64,000 nt of DNA, taken from positions 682,001 through 746,000 of the forward strand of contig JAGMVK010000023.1 in NCBI GenBank assembly GCA_020747065.1, in the 5' to 3' direction. The first letter of the stretch is position 1; each line of letters opens with the position of its first letter. Origin of the DNA: Cadophora sp. MPI-SDFR-AT-0126 (lineage: Eukaryota > Ascomycota > Leotiomycetes > Helotiales > Ploettnerulaceae). Of this stretch, positions 44,339 to 55,149 are shown piece after piece. The translations under genes were made by a program, and so were the position numbers. The notes under the pieces were generated by a model. It worked only from the letters and a program-made list of their open reading frames with translations, searched no databases and was not told where the DNA came from.

Positions 44339-44959
44339 TCACGAGCCTTCTACCCACTCTTCTTGCATCAGTCTACCCCCAATATTGACCGGCTTACAAG
44401 CACAGAGTATCCCAATCAATCTGACTGGCTTATCTTTTGAGAGGTTTCTCCATTTGTGCATCGTGGCTCTCTGAATCACCGAATCCTGCCATCAACAAAC
44501 AAATTAGCCTCAGTGTACATCCAGATTATATCCACATCTCTTCTTCTTCTACCTCCTCTCCTGGAACTCTGTTTAACATACCCCAACTTTAAGTTGTACC
44601 TTCTCCCCTCCATCCAAAATCATCTCCAACTTCCCCTCAATCAGGATCGAAAAATCTACGCTCAGAGTCCTATGCAAGACAGTTTCCGCCCCAGGTCCAA
44701 GTTCGAAATAGGTCATGACAACGCCATTTGGTAAAGCGGTGTCCAATCCAGCATACGAAGCTTCGTTCTGAGCGGTATCTGTTGAGCGGAAGGCTCTCAA
44801 GTCTGTATCGTTGGTAATATTGGCCGGGATTGAAGACAGAGCGTAGGCACGAGCCACGGTACCGTTCGCAAGAGGACGAAGGTAGAGACTGGTGTCGGGT
44901 GTGATGATTGATTTGCCTGAAGGATCAAGAGATGTGAGATAGCGCTTGTACTGATCCAT
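44339..44959 (-). CDS. Cupin-domain protein
   Basis: Two exons (44959-44582, 44485-44339) encode 174 residues. The first cupin motif is VLHRTLSVDFSILIEGKLEM and the second, after the intron, is GDSVIQRATMHKWRN. One metal histidine of motif 1 is replaced (H-R-T rather than H-x-H), as is usual in this fungal subgroup whose members begin with a variable 70-residue arm and have the LHRT..D layout. Cupins of this kind occur in catabolic and secondary-metabolite clusters as isomerases, decarboxylases or dioxygenases. No reaction can be inferred. The single-exon ORF would end with KVGVC; the second exon restores the barrel. Divergent from the cluster regulator. Confidence 0.85.
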
Positions 44960-45759
44960 TGCTCTGAGCTCTGGTCAAGTATGACGTCCGTTCGATTAAA
45001 ATTAAAATCTTCAAATTCCAAATTGATGAGATCGAGAAAGTCGAGAAGTGAGAAATGAGAGAACAAGATACTAACAATGTATACGAACGACAAGACATGC
45101 ATGTCTGGCCGGTAAGTGGATATCTGCTAAGCTTAGGTGTGGGCGCGCGGGTTCTCATACTCCTCAGATCTGGGCTTTTAACATGCCTTGACCTGGAACC
45201 ATCGTGGACCCCGCACCGAGACCCTGCATAAGTTACTTCGCACAACCCGCTCGAAGTATAGTACATCCCTTTGAATTTTTTTCTTTCACTCCAGAGTCCA
45301 GACTGTCCGAAAGGGGGGCTATTCCTATACTTTGCCTATCGGGCTTAGCCAGCTCGCTTGCCGAGCATACAGGGGCGCCAGCCTCTAGTTGTCCTTCCTC
45401 TCGCAATGATTTGTCTAGTTTCACCGTCAGAACTACCAAACACCCCTGGCAGAATTTTGCATGTACTAGTATCGTTACGGAAAAGGGTTCAAGTGGCCAA
45501 GTTCTCGTCCCTTGTGTGTTGCGTAGTGGAGTGCGGGGTAAAAGATCAATGGGGAGACAACTACATTTTACTGATCTCTGATCTCAGTCACTTTAACTCG
45601 CATCTCAATATTTTTCACCACGCGATGCAGCACAACAGAATTCACGTCCCGTTGTCTTCTTTGCATGCCATGCGTTTGACCGCTCAACAGTATCATTAGC
45701 TGTACTACGATTCCACTTGTATCAATTTTCATCGGCTAAACAATCTCGACGCTGCTATC
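44960..45759. other. Divergent promoter of cupin and regulator genes
   Basis: An 800-base space without a supported ORF. SYGGRG-type hexamers lie at 45209-45214 and 45533-45538. This number is close to chance expectation for such a degenerate motif. Confidence 0.4.
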
Positions 45760-48204
45760 ATGACTTCCGAGGTAAGACAGCAGCGGAGTGATAAGTCTCT
45801 GGGACTGTCCAAGGCATGCGAGTATTGTCGCACACGAAAGATCAGATGTGATTCTCAGAAGCCCCGTTGTGGCTCTTGTGTGAGCCAACATCGTGAGTGC
45901 GTCTTCAAGGAGCGAACTGCCAAGGAGAGGTAAGCAAACCAAAACTATGATAGACTCCAAGTAGACCCGTCTCCAGCAGTAATTAACGTACCCTGCAGAC
46001 CAACTTTGGCGGCTTTGAACTCCCTGCGTAAAGAAAAGAAAAGGCTGCAAGAAATCATTGACGGCTTAAAGAACTCTTCACACGATGCCGTCGTTGCAGG
46101 TATCCTGGCAAGCTTCCCCTCTTCACTGGACCATCAACCCACCCGAACCTCCCCTTCGAACGATATGGCGGTGGCAGATATCATGACCAATATTGACCCA
46201 TCGTTGGAGCATGCCCAGTCGTCCCCACAGTCGCATCTGCGGACAACCCAGGCTCAAGTTCAAATTCCGCAAGAAACGGCCGCAATTATCTCAACCAACA
46301 ATCCCTCTCCACTGAACTGCGAGCAGCTGTACCCATTGCCGCCACAAACCCAACAAACACAGTCTTTGCAAATGCAACAGCAAGAACAGGAACAAAGCCA
46401 AAATCAACAGCATGATCAGCAACAATTGCACGACCAACAGCAACAACATGACCAAGAGCAACATCAACAGCAACAAGAGCAAGATCAGGCCAGTCAGCAG
46501 CTTTCTCATCCATTTGATCACGGACAAGCTGATGAGAGCGATTCGGAGACTGATCCTGATGTTTCTCCCTTTATTTCCGTTGACGAAGAAGGGAACCTCG
46601 CTAGCTTTGGGCCATCTTCTGCTTTACAATCTCCGATGTGCCGTCCATCCACAGTTCCGACTGTGTCGGAAAGGGAACACCAGCGGAATAGCTTGATTGC
46701 GAACGCGGTCATCACTCGACAACAAGAGCACGCCCTACACAGCCTGCAAGATCTGGACGGCGTGCCAATAGAGCTTGCCATACATCTACTCAACCTTCAC
46801 TGGAACCGGCAGCATCATACCTTCCTTTTAACATATCGCCCCGCTATCATGAGGGATCTATTCTATGGAGGCCCATATGCCTCTAGATTCCTACTCAACG
46901 CCATCTTCGCTTGCGCCGCCAAATTTTCTCAGCGGCCAGACGTTCAAGAGGTTGCTGGCGACACGGCGACTTCGGGTGCTAGATGGTTTCGTCGCTGCGA
47001 CCAGCTATTGTATGAGGATAAGCTGCTTCTTAATCCAAGTATACCCACAGTCGTCGGACTGGCACTTCTCGGCTCGACTTACAACGCCCGAGGAGAAATC
47101 TCCAAGGGCTGGTTGCTGATGGGATACGCGCTTCGGATGGTGTATGACCTCGGTCTCCATATTGAACGGGTAGCTACCCCAGAGAGTGCTGAGGAAGCAG
47201 AGATTCGGCGAAGAGTCTTCTGGGGTGTGTTTGTTTGCGATAAGCTTCAGAGCCTCTATCTAGGCCGGCCAATTGCAATGCGCTTCGCCGATACGCATGT
47301 GTTACCTGACTTCTTGGATGGCATGGAGGAAGGAGAACTTTGGACACCGTACATCGACCCAAAGATGCCCGACGTGGAGTACGAGCTTGCATTCGCAGGG
47401 ACGCCTACTCGCTCCGTGTCCTGTTTTCAGCAACTCTGCTCTCTGTCCAAGATTATGGAAAAGGTCATTAATAACAACTATGTGATCGGTGCCACGTCAG
47501 AAAAGGCACGGAAAGGTCTGCGCCGAATAGATGACTCGCTCGAGAAGTGGATGGAGAATCTTCCCAAGGGACTTCAAATCCCCCTTGCAGAAGAGACCAT
47601 GCCTCACGCACCCCCATCACCCAATATCTTCAACATTCACGCCATCTATCATACCTTGGTCGTTCTTTTGCACAGACCAATCATCGCGGATGGACATCTT
47701 TACGCAGCGAGCGACTCCCCGATGTCACTATTGCGATGCACAATCGCAGCCAGAGCTATCACACTGACGGTGAGAAAATTCCACGCTTCCTACAGCCTAA
47801 GGGGAGCACCATATCTCATAGCATACGCCTTGTATGTGGCCTGTACCATCCATGTGCGAAACGCAGCCATGTTCGAGCAAATGACTGGCCAAGGAGAGCA
47901 CTGCACACTGCTGTCCTCCAGTTTGTATCTGCTTGAGCAGATCGGGGTACCGAATCCAGGCGTGTCTCGCCCAACTGCAATCATCCGCAGACTTATGGCT
48001 ACGAAAGGGATAAGCTTAGTTCAGGTTGACCACAATTCATATCAGCTCAGCCAGCAAGAGACTGCGATGCCTGAAAATCTGCTTCAGGTCGACAACTTCA
48101 TGGAGCTTGATTTTCCCGGGTCTCAGACAATTGCAAATTGGCTGGGAGATCCGCAGGATCCGTTCCGGGATGACCAGCTTTATGGTTTTATGGACACATT
48201 ATAG
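45760..48204 (+). CDS. Zn2Cys6 transcription factor with fungal_trans domain (likely cluster regulator)
   Basis: Two exons (45760-45929, 45999-48204) encode 791 residues. Exon 1 carries the whole binuclear zinc cluster, Cys20, 23, 30, 37, 40 and 47 (CEYCRTRKIRC ... CGSCVSQHREC), and is absent from the long simple ORF starting at 46006. A coiled-coil linker (LRKEKKRLQEIIDGL) follows, then a glutamine-rich tract at about residues 155-200, then the fungal-specific transcription factor domain (middle homology region) from about residue 280 (LLNLHWNRQHHTFLL, GYALRMVYDLGLH, RRRVFWGVFVCDKLQSLYLG). The DLGLH/RRRVFW pair is the classic signature. It presumably activates its neighbours. It lies between the cupin and oxygenase genes. 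Confidence 0.92.
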
Positions 48205-48693
48205 GTTTGGTTTGCAATTTCTTCAGGTATTGACTTGACCCCCCATTTAGACGGATCTGGTATGGACCATTCGACTGCCACACATCGGGCAGCTCCGGGT
48301 ACGGTGCTGAAGTTGTCTTCTCTACAGGGGGTGTTTGCAGACGTACGATACGCAGACCGAGACATGTGCTTAGCACCTAGGTGTTGGTGTTGGTGTGTTG
48401 GCGTTCTTGGGCTCCCTAGCAGGCATCTTACAGGTGTTTATAGGCTCACAATCCATTCCGAGTCTCAGCTGAGAGGATACGCCCCCATCCTTCTCTGTAC
48501 AAAATGAGGCTTCGTTCATAGACAGTTTCTCATAGACAGTTTGTCATCTTTCGAAGCGACAGAGCTATGGTCATGGGAAATTACGTGTACCAGATTTGAA
48601 AAAAAAAAATGCTTCTTTCAATCACGCATGAATAATTTGAATGCAGCCCGTACGTGTCCCGCTCAACATACAATACCTCTCCGACTCCTCAGA

Positions 48694-51099
48694 TCAGATC
48701 TGTGAGTCCAATTCTTTTTCTTCTCCATCGAGCACTCCCAGGTAGTATGAGAGATCGCCACCACTTATTTCTCGCAACGTGAAGCCATTTCCCAAGAACT
48801 CGTAAGGGTTCAGCTTGTTCATGTACTCAATCTCGTAGTCCTCGAACCGCGGAGTTTCAAGGATGCCGATGTAGGATAGACGACTGCCTGGCCACTGTTG
48901 CGCATGTTAGCTCAGTCGTGTCTGCTTTGTTCAGAGCACAAGGGGTCTTACCATCGCAGGTCCGTCAGTCTTCGCTTGCTTGAACCAACTGCTACAACTA
49001 CCCGCCCACGCCGTCCGCTGCAGGAACAGGTTTGCATGTTCGTGTAATGCAGCAGCCATACTTTGCTTTGGTGTGAGGCTCTTGATTCTTTCCCGTTGCA
49101 TCTTCTGGATGCATTGGACGAAGTTGTTCATCAGGAGCTCAGCCATGGGGAGGAAGGAGCCGTGACCGAGTGGACCATCTGCCATGCGTTAATTCCATCT
49201 GCATAGGTATAGATTTGGAATACTAACATGGACCGCCTGTCATCCAGTAGTTTGGCATGTGTGGTGCACCGATTGATAGGTACGACTCGAGCTTCGTGGA
49301 CCACATGTCTTGCAAGTTAATTCCATTGGCAATGATGGGGAATCTGGGAACCCAGCTTGTGTCGAATCCGGTCGCGCAGAGGATTACATCGACTACATTA
49401 GGGTTAGCCACTGGTACAAAACGCGGGAGTATCCATTCGTTGGAAATCATTTGAATGGACGGAGTTCGATCTTGACTTGCCTTCATGTTCTACACCATTA
49501 TGGTCTACGAAGCCTTTCTCTGTCACCCGTTGCATCTGCTTCGTGAAAGTATCCACGTTATCTCTTGTCAGGGCTTCGAGGAATCCATTACCAGGCTGCC
49601 GGTCTTGACGTTAATGACCATCACTCGGATCTTGGACGAGACAGGCGAAAACTTACCGTCGGTCTTCGACAACCCACGCCGAAGTCCTTTGGGACAATGG
49701 CATCGATGAGTTCTTTTTTCCCGGCCAACTTCGTCGACATTTCCTGTATGGCATACTAAAGAGGAACAGTTCTCAGCCACGGCTCTGATGCACCTATCAT
49801 TGGGTTTTGACTGACCTCTTTCGCTGACGCAGCCTCAGGAGTTCCTTGTAAGATGAACTTGAATCGTTGATTCAGCTCATTTTCGATCCCTTTGCAGTAC
49901 TTCAGTAAGCTCTGCGGATTCCTGCGAAATTCTGCCTTTTGCTCGTCCGTGTCTGAAATTTATGTCATGTCAGCACGTTTTCCATCGGTCTTCAACATTG
50001 ATAACCAAGACACTGGTCATACATTCAAAGTTCCCGCCATTGGGCCCAGCAAATTTCTGGGCGAATCCTGCAGTGATCCACGTCGGTGAGCGGACCCAGC
50101 AGTACAACTTCTCAACGGATTCGGCGATGGTGGCAATGATCTGTACGCCACTGCTACCAATTCCCACAACTGCAACTCGCTTGCCATCAAGCGAGTATCC
50201 CTCCTCGTATGCTGCACTATGCATCAATTTGCCCTTGAACGAATGGAGACCTTCAATATTGGGCCAATCCCACTTACTGAGTGCGTCTCCTGTCAGAAAT
50301 CCGAATTTCATCATAGTTGATTGCAAATAGGGACTGGAATGCAAGCAGGACTTACTTGAGAACGCCGCTCCCATTGAGTAAGACATCGCATATATCTGTG
50401 AACTCCTCCCCGGTCTTCGTATTCTTAACTGCAACATGCCATTTTCCAGCCTCCTCATCCCAGCGTGCGCCCACAACCTCATGACTGAGTTTCATGTAGC
50501 GCATTAAATCGTGACTCTCGGCCACGTCCTTCATATAGCGCCAGATCTCCGGACTCGACGAGTAGAATTGACTCCAGTCGGGATTTCTCGCCCAAGTGAA
50601 CTGGTAGTTTGCGGAAGGGATATCGCACGCGCACCCTCTGTCTACGCATTAGCTTGTGCAATCATTGTTGCCGTTTTAAGGGGTAAAGCTATCACATTTT
50701 CACAGAAAGGAACTGGACCTACGGGTATCTATTTTCCAGCCAAGTCCCACCCACATCATCGTTCTTGTCATAACACACCCATGTCGCGTCCTTCAGGGAA
50801 TCTTTGGCAATCTTGCTGAAACAGATACCACTCGCTCCAACACCAATATGAACGATCCGCATCTGCCTTCGTGCCGCGAAATGCTGATCGAGAATGCTGT
50901 ATCCGCGAGCATTCGCTCTGGGCCAGCCGTACTTCTCGGCAAGCGTGGTGCCCTGCTGTCCCAGAAGTTCTCCATTCGATTCGGAGGCAGGAGGCATGAC
51001 AGCAACGTCGACACCACTTGCGTTCGTTTTCACGTTATTCTGCTGTTTTTTGGGCATGTCGGCGCTGATGGCCGAGGTATCGAGGAGTGATGGCGCCAT
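48694..51099 (-). CDS. FAD/NADPH monooxygenase, Baeyer-Villiger type
   Basis: Nine exons (51099-50723, 50637-50356, 50276-50023, 49952-49816, 49755-49657, 49595-49481, 49392-49228, 49178-48952, 48894-48694) encode 618 residues. Motifs: FAD site HIGVGASG (Gly86-Gly91), GGTWLENRYPG, the oxygenase fingerprint as FKGKLMHSAAY (233-243), the NADPH site VAVVGIGSSG, and the late ATGFDTSW. The fingerprint normally ends in W-P/D for type I Baeyer-Villiger enzymes; here the residue is Tyr. Exon 6 ends at a GC donor (G|GCAAGT, intron 49480-49393), needed to join HE to VDVILC. It would insert oxygen into a ketone to give an ester or lactone. It is convergent with the regulator gene and divergent from the short Zn2Cys6 gene. 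Confidence 0.88.
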
Positions 51100-51918
51100 G
51101 GTGTTGTGGAGATGGTCTGTTTGTGTTTGATCAGGTAGTCGAATTTGCTAATTCAGGCTCAGCATGCACATAATTGTGATCTGAGCTGGACGTGCAGCGA
51201 AAGGGACAAACTTGTTTATCATAAGATGGATCAGATACATCGCAATCTCAATTTTGTGCCGAGACGCACGCTCTCATAGTAGGTTGTCATCGCCAGGCTT
51301 CATCGGACCTTGGTTTCCCGGTTGGCGGGCAGCATGTCTCCGTCGGGAAAGGTATTTCGAATAGCTTACCTTCTGGCTGACATTACTGAAGCCCCGGAGT
51401 GATGATCGGCGCTGAAAGCACGCTGAAATGGTCTAGATCGATGTCTACGGAGTATACTTCTGGTATCAGGGTGAGGGTCGAAATTTGAGGAATGAACCTG
51501 GATTCACGCAGTACGCTAGTGCGGCAATCGAGGTAGTGACTAGGTATCTAGATAGGTAATTAGTCGCAATTGCTGGGTAAATAGACAATGAACCTTATCA
51601 AGTCAGTGTGGCGCTCCCATGGCCGAGTCCCAGAGCAGCTCTTTCTTAACGGCAGCGCCAGCGACGGTCTGCTTGCCGTCGGCGGACAGCAGTAGCGTCT
51701 GATATTTTCTACCAACTCGGTCTTCCATGCATTCACACGCAGCTGAACGAGACTAGGTAATCATTGCCTGTTTACAAAGCTCAGATCTGACGTCCCAGCC
51801 ACGTCTCAGCCTTTTGCTCTTTCCATGAACCTTTGCTTCAACCCCGAATTACTGGTTTGTCAAAATCACCCATTTCTTTGAAAACGGCATTATTCTAACA
51901 TGCAAAAGCATACCTAGC
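51100..51918. other. Divergent promoter at the right border of the gene island
   Basis: An 819-base space between the monooxygenase and short Zn2Cys6 genes, with one SYGGRG-type hexamer (51392-51397) and no supported ORF. Confidence 0.4.
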
Positions 51919-52314
51919 ATGTCTTCCTCTCGATCGCGAAAAAGAGATTGGTCGTCCACCGTGAGCGACAGCCCATTACCGGACAATGAGAGAATTGCAA
52001 ACGCAAATCCGAAAAGGCTCACAAGAAGACGTGGAGGAAGTCCTAGGAAGAGAGCATGCTATGCATGCGGGTATAAGAAAGTTCGTTGCGATATTCCGTC
52101 CCAAGGTGCACCTTGCGCCAACTGTCAACGTGGAAATGTTACCTGTGTCGCCAAAATGCGGTACAGGAGAAAGAAGTGGGCGACCTTTCTTCGTGGGAAA
52201 ATTGAGTTCTGCAGAAGGCTAATGTTTGAGAAGAAGATTAGCAAGCCCATCCACCAACGACTTCGAGAAGGGGGACAGTGCACAAATCAAGCAAGACAAC
52301 AAGATGAAAAGTGA
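51919..52314 (+). CDS. Short Zn2Cys6 DNA-binding protein
   Basis: The 131-codon ORF has a basic N-terminus and a complete binuclear zinc cluster, Cys47, 50, 57, 66, 69 and 76 (CYACGYKKVRC ... CANCQRGNVTC). It continues with a basic helix-like stretch (MRYRRKKWATFLRGKIEF) and a stop at 52312-52314. No fungal_trans domain follows. A second ORF at 52555-52977 in the same orientation (acidic, DDLLFLDAIINDTSAESAD, then SFGKLLQDIEEIWPRFP) could be its 3' exon through a spliced join that I could not place, which would give a DNA-binding domain plus an acidic tail. The gene is either a very small regulator or a truncated one. It is divergent from the monooxygenase gene. Confidence 0.65.
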   Translation: MSSSRSRKRDWSSTVSDSPLPDNERIANANPKRLTRRRGGSPRKRACYACGYKKVRCDIPSQGAPCANCQRGNVTCVAKMRYRRKKWATFLRGKIEFCRRLMFEKKISKPIHQRLREGGQCTNQARQQDEK

Positions 52315-52554
52315 TGTACGAATATTTGACATGGCGGCGGGGGAGGGAAAGCAATACTGCGATCCGCTATCACGCTTCTTATGTAGGCACTAGAGTTCTC
52401 TTTGAGGATAACCGTAGCTGAAACTTCATCATTAGGTCAAAGGAAAAGTCAGCTGTCAGGTGTTGAGAGCCCGGGAGGTCGAAATTACAACCAAGCACTC
52501 GTGCGTAAAGTCCTCCCTTTTGCAAGACTCTTTTTCTAATACAAATAGTGTCAC

Positions 52555-52977
52555 ATGTTGAAGACAATGAATGTTTCTGCCCATGTCGACGATCTACTCT
52601 TCTTGGATGCCATAATCAACGACACATCAGCAGAGTCAGCGGACGAAGGGGAAACATTCCACGCCGGCAAATCTGGCTTTGATCAGATCATCTGGGATCG
52701 GTCGAGAGAGCCAAGCCTCTTTCGAAAGAAACCGCTGGATCTCGACGACACGGACCTCGCAAGTTTCGATGAAAGGGACGATTCGTCAACCAGAAGAACG
52801 ACTACATCCCTAGTTTCTGACGAGTCAGACGTGTTTTCAAACAAGGACAGAACCACTCAGGAAGAACAATGCACACGCACTGCTCAGGCACATACACTTT
52901 CGAAGTCAGTGACGGAGGCTCAGTCCTTCGGAAAGTTACTGCAGGATATTGAAGAGATATGGCCAAGGTTCCCATGA
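52555..52977 (+). CDS. Acidic ORF, possible 3' exon of the short Zn2Cys6 gene
   Basis: 140 codons rich in Asp, Glu, Ser and Thr, with a hydrophobic/acidic start (SAHVDDLLFLDAIIND) and an end SVTEAQSFGKLLQDIEEIW. Such composition fits an activation region. No homology recognised. It lies 240 bases after the upstream ORF in the same orientation. Confidence 0.4.
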   Translation: MLKTMNVSAHVDDLLFLDAIINDTSAESADEGETFHAGKSGFDQIIWDRSREPSLFRKKPLDLDDTDLASFDERDDSSTRRTTTSLVSDESDVFSNKDRTTQEEQCTRTAQAHTLSKSVTEAQSFGKLLQDIEEIWPRFP

Positions 52978-53587
52978 GTTTGTGAAAGCATAAAATTTCA
53001 GGTGATGCGAATATAGATATAGAACAGATACAATTAGCAAACGAGCAGAAGTGCTAGGAAGAAACGCTGAGGGGACTTTTTCTAGGTGAAGACTGATTGC
53101 CCTGCTTGAGGCTGGCCTCAAGACAGACTTAGAACTATTACATCATTCATCTCCTCTGCTCAGATGGAAAAGAAGCAATTTTGACCCCACTACTGTCAGG
53201 TTCCACGGGTGCGAAACTAGCTCATTCTGAGGGTCTGTAAGCCAATTCTGTATTAACCCATCGTGTATTAAATCTGACTGGTGCTTGAACATTATCGCAA
53301 ACTACTTTCCAAACTCCCTTCTGGGGTGGCTGAGCCTCTGAACAAGGTTTCAAAAGTGTCACTTGTAAACGGGTAGTAGTCGCCAAATGTCACGGAGTAA
53401 ACCTAACTCTGGATGTATATGAAGAGACGATCGTAACCGGATAGTATAGTGAAATTGAAGTGTCCTGATGTTGTGCCCACACTGCTTGCGATGTAAAAAT
53501 CCTGGTGTTGCGAGAAAAGCCTGACCTTATCTTCCCTCCAGTCACCCAAACGTCCATCTCAGTAATTTGCACTTTTGTTTGTCTTTC
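52978..53587. other. Intergenic before the LINE
   Basis: No supported ORF. The sequence directly left of the trinucleotide run at 53588 should contain one copy of any LINE target-site duplication. I did not find a match at the other end. Confidence 0.35.
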
Positions 53588-54900
53588 ATGATGATGATGA
53601 TGATGATGATTTCCGGTTGGCTGTTCAGGGCCGCTGGCCCTATGTAGCCCCACTCCTAGCTAAACTGAACTAATTACATAATCTTCCATTACGGGATCTA
53701 AGATTTATTTAACAGCCCCTAACTCGTGTCGGACGTCCTCTACTCTGTTCGATCCTTATGTCCCCAAACCTCTGGGAGTTTTATGTAAGTGATGCTAGCT
53801 GAGAATGCGGGCTTAGCCTCTCTGTCTTCAACGCAAATTTGATTACCGTTCTAACTACTGTCAAGTCTGGTTTCCACTTTTTAATTAACCCATTAAGGCT
53901 CAACCTATCAGGATTTAGGAGAGAAGATCTCCCTCCTAACATGTATAATAGATCACTATAACGTCCCTTCCCTTCCGTGATTATATCTCCCCGCAGGTAT
54001 TAATATCGTTAATAATAAAAGAGGAAATATCGGGTGTCTTCCCTCCTATAACCGTATTCATATTGATCAGTCTCCGCTACTCCAATCCTCGCTAGGAAGC
54101 TTCGAAGTTTAGAATGTCCAGTACGTAATTATGATAGTACTTAAGATTCCGCTCTTGAGAGTATGTCGTAAAGGAGCCTGACATACTTTCCCGGCAATAC
54201 TACGTCGACTATTTTAAGGTGTCTACCTATAGTCCATTCACTAATTAGTCTCGCGATCTATTAAGCCCGGTTAACCCTCCCTGCTACAACCGACCTGAAC
54301 TTACCCTGGAACTATAGCAAAGTTATAACCCGGCTCTCAGGACTTGTGGTTGTGGCCGCTAGCTTATCAGCTGCCTCGTTACCTGGAACCCCGGCGTGGC
54401 TTGGGATCCACGCTAGCCGGATATATTTCCTACTCTCTTCCCGGTTCTATATAGTTCTAGTAATATATCGAATGAATACCTGGCCGCTCTGGTGTCTTAG
54501 CTTAGCGATGGCTTAGAGAGCTGACATGTTGTCCGAGTAAATAGTAACCCTTCGCGACTCCGCGATAGCGTTGAGTATCACATTCGCCCAGTCCACTGCC
54601 TCCATGATGGCCCCCAGCTCTACTATATACATATTCACTCCATTATCTGTACCGATTATGCGCTGTACGTGGGTTTTTACAGCATTGTCCACCTATACTA
54701 CCACGCTATAACCGACCTTGCCGTTTTTCATTGATCCGTCGGTGAATATCTGTACTTCTGTCTCCTCTGGATTAAGGCATTTCTCTACGGCTTCCTCCCT
54801 GTCCCGTATGATATCGACCATCCGTTCCAGTGATGGTTCCCATGGGGGAACCCAATCCGTTGATGATGTTCATTTACGCCCGAGATAGGGCGAAGCCCAT
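53588..54900 (-). mobile_element. LINE 3' end: RNase H relic, C-terminal domain and trinucleotide tail
   Basis: On the minus strand, decayed frames encode an RNase H domain: TDGSMKNGKVGYSV near 54740, VNMYIVELGAIMEAVDW near 54620, IYSDNMSAL near 54540, and WIPSHAGVPGNEAADKLA near 54380. After it come the C-terminal LINE segment LRTGHSKLRSFLARIGVAE near 54110 and FLFYY near 54050. The strand ends in a run of seven CAT-type trinucleotides at 53588-53609, like the simple-repeat tails of Tad1-clade LINEs. There are numerous stops. This is the 3' part of the element whose ORF1 starts at 56421. Confidence 0.8.
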
Positions 54901-55149
54901 AGGCAGCTATCGAAGATCCGCTACGCCTACTCTAGCTACGTCCAAACTCGGTTCTGAGCCCAAAAACAGTAATATCTAAATAAACTCTCTAAACTGTTCT
55001 CTATAAGCGTTCTCTATTCCGTAAAAATTATCTTACCTATCCTATCCCTATTCTATAGCCCGTAGCCTAGAGATAACGAAGACCTCTCTCTTGCACCTAA
55101 TAATCCTCTACAAATGTTGAGTCGATATAAAGTAAATTATCCTATAATA

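Noticed and set aside
46291..46527. Leucine-rich minus-strand ORF resembling a membrane protein
   Set aside because: It is the antisense reading of the CAA/CAG tract in the regulator.
53588..53609. Trinucleotide run considered as a microsatellite or CRISPR-like array
   Set aside because: Its position at the 3' end of the LINE and its short unit make it a LINE tail; there are no spacers.
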